Shown here piece after piece: positions 29,643 through 32,979 of a stretch of DNA of 32,979 nt. A program made the translations under genes and the position numbers. The notes under the pieces were generated by a model that searched no databases, was not told the origin of the DNA, and saw only the letters and a program-made list of their open reading frames with translations. Position 1 is the first letter of the stretch. Each line of letters starts with the position of its first letter. The DNA comes from an uncultured Oscillospiraceae bacterium. GTDB taxonomy: Bacteria; Bacillota; Clostridia; Oscillospirales; Oscillospiraceae. The DNA is taken from positions 1-32,979 of the forward strand of contig CAKUDE010000025.1 of NCBI GenBank assembly GCA_934645175.1, given 5' to 3'.

Positions 29643-31400
29643 TCAGTCGCGCGTTTTTGCGGCGATCTCCGCCTTGCACTTTGCGATAAAGTCCTCGACG
29701 GACATGACGCCCTCGTCGCCGCCGGTGCGGGTGCGGACGGCGACGCCGCCGTTTTCGGCTTCCTTATCGCCTACGACGAGCATATAGGGGATCTTCTGAA
29801 GCTGTGCCTCGCGGATCTTATAGCCGAGCTTCTCGCTGCGGAAGTCGCCCTCGACGCGGATACCGGCGGCGTTGAGCTTTTCAACGACGCTGCGGGCATA
29901 GTCGTGCGTGCGGTCGGTGATGGGCAGAACCTTCACCTGCACCGGGCTGAGCCACAGCGGGAAAGCGCCCGCGAAATGCTCGGTGATGACGCCGATGAAG
30001 CGCTCGATGGAGCCGAGCAGCGCGCGGTGGATCATGACGGGGCGGTGCTTTTCGCCGTCCTCGCCGACGTATTCCAGTTCAAAGCGCTCGGGCATCTGGA
30101 AGTCGAGCTGGATGGTGCCGCACTGCCAGGTACGGCCGAGGGAATCGGCCAGATGGAAGTCGAGCTTCGGGCCGTAGAAGGCGCCGTCGCCCTCGTTGAT
30201 GACGAATTCCTTGCCCATTTCCTCTATGGCAGCCTTGAGGGTGTTTTCGGCAAAATGCCAGACCTCCTCGTCGCCCATGTGATCCTCGGGCATGGTGGAC
30301 AGCTCGATGGCGTAGCTCAGGCCGAAGGTGGAGTAGATCTCGTCGAAGAGCTTTACGACGTTCTTGATCTCGTCCTTCATCTGCGCGGGGGTCATAAAGA
30401 TGTGCGCGTCGTCCTGCGTGAAGCAGCGCACGCGGAACAGGCCGTGCAGCGTGCCGCTCAGCTCGTGACGGTGCACCAGACCCAGCTCGGCCATGCGCAG
30501 CGGCAGATCGCGGTAGGAATGGGGCTCGTTTTTGTAGACGAGCATACCGCCGGGGCAGTTCATGGGCTTAATGGCATAGTCCTCGCCGTCGATGACGGTG
30601 GTATACATATTGTTTTTGTAGTGATCCCAGTGGCCGCTGCGGTGCCACAGCTCCTGGTTCAGAATGATCGGCGTGGAGATTTCCACATAGCCGTAGCGCT
30701 TATGGCACTCGCGCCAGTATTCCAGCAGGGTGTTCTTGAGCACCATGCCCTTCGGCAGGAAGAAGGGGAAGCCGGGGCCCTCGTCGGCCATCATGAACAA
30801 ACCCAGCTCCTTGCCGAGCTTGCGGTGGTCGCGCTTCTTTGCTTCCTCGATGCGCGCAAGGTATTCGTCCAGCTCCTCCTTCTTCGGGAAGGCGACGCCG
30901 TAGATACGCTGGAGCATCTTGCGCTTGGAGTCGCCGCGCCAGTAGGCGCCGCAGCACTGCGTGAGCTTGAAGGCGTTGGCCTTGATGCGGCCGGTGGAGT
31001 CCAGATGCGGGCCGGCGCACAGGTCGGTGAATTCGCCCTGCGTATAGAACGAAATGACCGCGTCCTCGGGCAGATCGCGGATCAGCTCGACCTTGTAGAT
31101 CTCGCCGCGGCTCTCCTCATAGGCGATGGCCTCCTCACGGGGCTTTTCGCTGCGCACAAGCGGCAGCTTTTCCTTGCAGATCTTCTTCATCTCGGCCTCG
31201 ATGGCATCGAGGTGCTCCTGCGTGAAGGCGAAGTCGGAATCGAAGTCGTAGTACCAGCCGTTATCAACGGACGGGCCGATGGCGAGCTTGACCTCCGGCC
31301 ACAGGCGCTTGACCGCCTGCGCCATGACGTGCGAGCAGGTGTGCCAGTACGTTTTCCGGTAGGCTTCGTTTTCAAATGAATACTTGTTTTCTTCGGACAT
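29643..31400 (-). CDS. thrS: Threonine--tRNA ligase lacking the TGS domain
   Basis: Charges tRNA-Thr. The 585-residue product starts straight with the editing domain (HTCSH near residue 20, then DLCAGPHLDSTG), followed by the class II core with MNCPGG, RHELSG, RVRCFTQDDAHIF and MIHRALLGSIERF, which give the Cys/His zinc site, and the anticodon domain ending VRTRTGGDEGVMSVEDFI. The usual length is about 640; the N-terminal TGS domain is absent. ATG 31400 follows AGGAGG, and the T-box leader lies directly upstream, so this is not a missed start. Expression is controlled by uncharged tRNA-Thr. Confidence 0.96.
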   Translation of the reverse strand: MSEENKYSFENEAYRKTYWHTCSHVMAQAVKRLWPEVKLAIGPSVDNGWYYDFDSDFAFTQEHLDAIEAEMKKICKEKLPLVRSEKPREEAIAYEESRGEIYKVELIRDLPEDAVISFYTQGEFTDLCAGPHLDSTGRIKANAFKLTQCCGAYWRGDSKRKMLQRIYGVAFPKKEELDEYLARIEEAKKRDHRKLGKELGLFMMADEGPGFPFFLPKGMVLKNTLLEYWRECHKRYGYVEISTPIILNQELWHRSGHWDHYKNNMYTTVIDGEDYAIKPMNCPGGMLVYKNEPHSYRDLPLRMAELGLVHRHELSGTLHGLFRVRCFTQDDAHIFMTPAQMKDEIKNVVKLFDEIYSTFGLSYAIELSTMPEDHMGDEEVWHFAENTLKAAIEEMGKEFVINEGDGAFYGPKLDFHLADSLGRTWQCGTIQLDFQMPERFELEYVGEDGEKHRPVMIHRALLGSIERFIGVITEHFAGAFPLWLSPVQVKVLPITDRTHDYARSVVEKLNAAGIRVEGDFRSEKLGYKIREAQLQKIPYMLVVGDKEAENGGVAVRTRTGGDEGVMSVEDFIAKCKAEIAAKTRD

Positions 31401-31430
31401 GGTGTAATCCTCCTTTGGTATCGGGGCAAC

Positions 31431-31679
31431 AAAAAATCACCCCTGAAAAATTCAGGGGTGAGAAAGTCGATTCCCACGGTTCCACCCTGCTTGCAGCGCA
31501 ATGCGCTGCCGCTCGTTTGCGCAATAACGGGCGCGCCCGTCCCGGCATACTTCGTTCCGCCGGGCGGCTCGGAAGCGGTGGCGCGGACGGGCGCAGGCAG
31601 GAGCCTCTCAGCCTCGGGCTCCCTCTCTGGATCCGGCGGATTCCGTCGCGTATACTTCGTCACAGCCTTTTTACTATAC
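31431..31679 (-). promoter_or_regulatory. T-box leader of thrS (specifier ACC, Thr)
   Basis: Read on the minus strand. Stem I pairs GGCT...GAAG with CTTC...AGCC, and CGCGACGG with CCGTCCGCG; between them the 5' strand has AGTA and the 3' strand has CCACCG, giving specifier ACC (31579-31577). AGAGAGGGAGCC and GGCTGAGAGGCTCC follow. The T-box AGGGTGGAACCGTGGG lies at 31488-31473. The terminator (31461-31431) is TCACCCCTGAA / TTCAGGGGTGA plus TTTTTT. Uncharged tRNA-Thr should favour the antiterminator and raise thrS expression. Confidence 0.95.
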
Positions 31680-31685
31680 CCGATT

Positions 31686-31714
31686 ATCATACCACGATTT
31701 TTCGCGCTTGTCAA
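31686..31714 (-). promoter_or_regulatory. Promoter of the T-box/thrS unit
   Basis: On the minus strand TTGACA (31714-31709), 17-base spacer, TATGAT (31691-31686), placing the transcript start just before stem I. Confidence 0.9.
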
Positions 31715-31737
31715 TGACGAACCCGCAAAGAATCGGC

Positions 31738-31766
31738 TTGCAAAGCGGCAGGTTTTTTGATAAAAT
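31738..31766 (+). promoter_or_regulatory. Promoter of rsmA
   Basis: TTGCAA (31738-31743), 17-base spacer, TAAAAT (31761-31766), divergent from the thrS promoter. Confidence 0.65.
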
Positions 31767-31798
31767 GACCGCAAGGCATCCGAGAGGGGGAGAAGGCG

Positions 31799-32644
31799 AT
31801 GATTGACGTCTGCAATGAGCGTGTGATGCGGCAGCTTCTGGCCGAATTCGGCTTTCATTTTTCCAAGGCCAAGGGGCAGAATTTTCTCACGGATCGCAGC
31901 GTACCGCAGCGCATTGTCGCCGAGGCGGGCATCGACGCCGCCTGCGGCGCGGTGGAGATCGGTCCGGGCTTCGGCCCGCTGACACAGGAGCTTTGCCGCC
32001 GCGCCGGGCGCGTGGTCGCCATAGAGCTGGACACGACGCTCAGGCCTGTGCTGGCGCGTACCGTCGGTGCGTTTGAAAATCTGGAGCTGATCTTCGCCGA
32101 TGCGATGAAGCTCGATCTTGCGGCGCTCGTGCGCGAGAAGCTCGGCGGGCTGCGGCCGGTCGCCTGCGCCAATCTGCCTTATTATATTACATCTCCCGTG
32201 CTGACAAAGCTGCTGGAGAGCCGGGTATTTTCCGCCGTGACCGTGATGGTGCAGAAGGAGGTCGCCTTGCGCATCTGCGCCGCGCCCGGCAGCGCGGAGT
32301 ATTCCGCCTTCTCCGTGTTCTGCCAATACTACGCCGCGCCGCGGCTGCTGTTTGACGTGCCGCCGGAGGTGTTCATGCCCCGTCCGAAGGTTACGAGCGC
32401 GGTCCTGACGCTGCAGAGCCACGCCGAGCCGCCGGTCGCAGCGGACGAGACGGCGCTGTTTCGTGTCGTCCGCGCCGCCTTTGCCCAGCGCCGCAAAACG
32501 CTGCTCAATTCGCTTTCCGCGACGCTTCCGGAGCGTAGCCGCGCCGAATGGAGCGAGGTGCTTGCACGCTGCGGCATCGATCCGGCGGTGCGCGGCGAGA
32601 CGCTGAGTCTGCGCGATTTCGCCGCAATTGCGAACAATATGTAA
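31799..32644 (+). CDS. rsmA: 16S rRNA (adenine1518/1519-N6,N6)-dimethyltransferase
   Basis: Dimethylates two adjacent adenosines near the 3' end of 16S rRNA during late 30S assembly (KsgA). The 281-residue product shows KGQNFL, the SAM site EIGPGFGPLTQEL, the acidic VAIELD, the catalytic NLPYYITSP, VMVQKEVA, and the C-terminal QRRKTLLNSL and RGETLSLRDF. Family length is about 270-290. The ATG at 31799 follows AGAAGG. No strong terminator directly follows. Confidence 0.96.
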   Translation: MIDVCNERVMRQLLAEFGFHFSKAKGQNFLTDRSVPQRIVAEAGIDAACGAVEIGPGFGPLTQELCRRAGRVVAIELDTTLRPVLARTVGAFENLELIFADAMKLDLAALVREKLGGLRPVACANLPYYITSPVLTKLLESRVFSAVTVMVQKEVALRICAAPGSAEYSAFSVFCQYYAAPRLLFDVPPEVFMPRPKVTSAVLTLQSHAEPPVAADETALFRVVRAAFAQRRKTLLNSLSATLPERSRAEWSEVLARCGIDPAVRGETLSLRDFAAIANNM

Positions 32645-32671
32645 TGCAGAATCGGCAGAGCACGGCCACGA

Positions 32672-32740
32672 ACACTCTACAAGTTATCCCGCGTTCTTGG
32701 TTGCGATATCGAAGACCTGCTTGAAAATCCTGTGATGTAA
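32672..32740 (+). pseudogene. C-terminal relic of an XRE-family regulator
   Basis: The frame reads TLYKLSRVLGCDIEDLLEN and ends after PVM. This is the typical last helix and tail of a small Cro/C1-type helix-turn-helix protein (compare TLxKLxxxLxxxxxDLL). No start, ribosome site or helix-turn-helix lies upstream, because rsmA ends only 28 bases before. It is probably what is left of a deleted regulator gene. Confidence 0.6.
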
Positions 32741-32750
32741 CTCCATTTGT

Positions 32751-32774
32751 GCACCTGCTTCGGCAGGTGCATTT
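32751..32774 (+). terminator. Weak terminator hairpin
   Basis: GCACCTGC-TTCG-GCAGGTGC followed by ATTTCGT. A good stem but a poor T-run; it may end rsmA or the former XRE gene. Confidence 0.5.
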
Positions 32775-32832
32775 CGTATGTACTATCAATAAAGGAGGTT
32801 CAAAGTTTATTTCGGAATATTTTCAAACCCCG

Positions 32833-32885
32833 TTGACAAAACTATCATTGCAATGATATAATATGATCGTGTCATCACAATGATA
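32833..32885 (+). promoter_or_regulatory. Promoter with two palindromic operators for the DUF3990-like gene
   Basis: TTGACA (32833-32838), 18-base spacer, TATAAT (32857-32862). The perfect palindrome TATCATTGCAATGATA (32843-32858) fills the spacer. A second, imperfect copy TGTCATCACAATGATA (32870-32885) lies over the transcript start. Binding there would block polymerase, so the gene is probably repressed. Confidence 0.8.
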
Positions 32886-32902
32886 TAGGGAGGCTTGGTT
32901 TT

Positions 32903-32979
32903 ATGAGCACAATTCAATTACTTCACGGAACGGATCACATCATCGAGGTTCCGGATATCAATATCGGTAATCCACACAA
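32903..32979 (+). CDS. DUF3990-like protein, partial (5' end)
   Basis: The ATG at 32903 is 8 bases after GGGAGG. Only 25 complete codons fit before the window ends: STIQLLHGTDHIIEVPDI then NIGNPH. The pattern L-HGT/S-xxIIExPDI with a following GNPHN matches the start of DUF3990 proteins (LYHGSNxIIxxPxI...DFGxGFY), which resemble ADP-ribosyltransferase folds and often lie in toxin-like or mobile loci. The identification rests on one short motif. The base composition is more AT-rich than the rest of the window. Confidence 0.5.
   Translation, partial: MSTIQLLHGTDHIIEVPDINIGNPH

Noticed and set aside
29607..31379. 590-codon frame on + opposite thrS
   Set aside because: Antisense shadow of thrS; no homology recognised and no ribosome site.
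32505..32789. 94-codon minus-strand frame at the rsmA end
   Set aside because: Cys/Arg-rich shadow of rsmA and the XRE relic; no ribosome site.

Overview
This window is the replication-origin region of a GC-rich member of the Clostridia. The gene content and order (dnaA, dnaN, yaaA, recF, remB, gyrB, gyrA), Gram-positive-size GyrB, a T-box leader on thrS and many AGGAGG ribosome sites point to Bacillota. The GC-rich coding sequence and the dense intergenic repeats suggest a gut Oscillospirales-type organism. That placement is inference; I cannot name a species.

Layout. 1-5.4 kb: endonuclease III (nth) on +, then a minus-strand pair of a SERCA-like Ca2+ P-type ATPase and an HD-domain phosphohydrolase, all bordered by repeats. 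5.4-17.7 kb: a 23-codon acidic ORF with its own terminator, then dnaA, a probable oriC (7.26-7.48 kb), dnaN, yaaA-recF-remB, gyrB, and gyrA followed closely by a YcxB-like membrane protein, hemW and rlmH. 18.2-22.7 kb: a MATE exporter, a minus-strand tRNA-Val(GAC), a MocR/PdxR-type regulator divergent from an ECF vitamin-transporter S component, and a YwlG/DUF436 gene. 23.1-31.7 kb is a minus-strand block. Read in its own direction, a T-box leader and thrS are followed by a sugar-transfer-type ATP-grasp protein, an M42 aminopeptidase and a YdcF protein; then, from a separate promoter, come an alpha/beta hydrolase, a membrane-anchored MurF-like ligase and Ddl. 31.8-33.0 kb: rsmA, a relic of an XRE regulator, and the start of a DUF3990-like gene behind a palindromic operator.

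The most striking feature is a modular intergenic repeat. Its unit has fixed arms (TGTCATTGCGAG and CGTGGCAATC) around an exchangeable mini-palindrome, and two units in inverted order make a complete element of about 90 bp. Ten complete copies and many half copies fill nearly every gene gap up to 23.0 kb; none was seen after that. A second repeat family (CCTCCCC...GGGGAGG) has two long copies.

Other points worth checking: the MocR regulator has Gln where the PLP-binding Lys is expected; the MurF-like ligase has transmembrane helices in place of the usual N-terminal substrate domain; ThrRS lacks the TGS domain; a DnaA-trio-like run sits beside a DnaA box upstream of dnaN; and the DUF3990-like gene has a perfect 16-bp palindrome between its -35 and -10 boxes. 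No CRISPR array, rRNA, phage or intact insertion sequence was seen.
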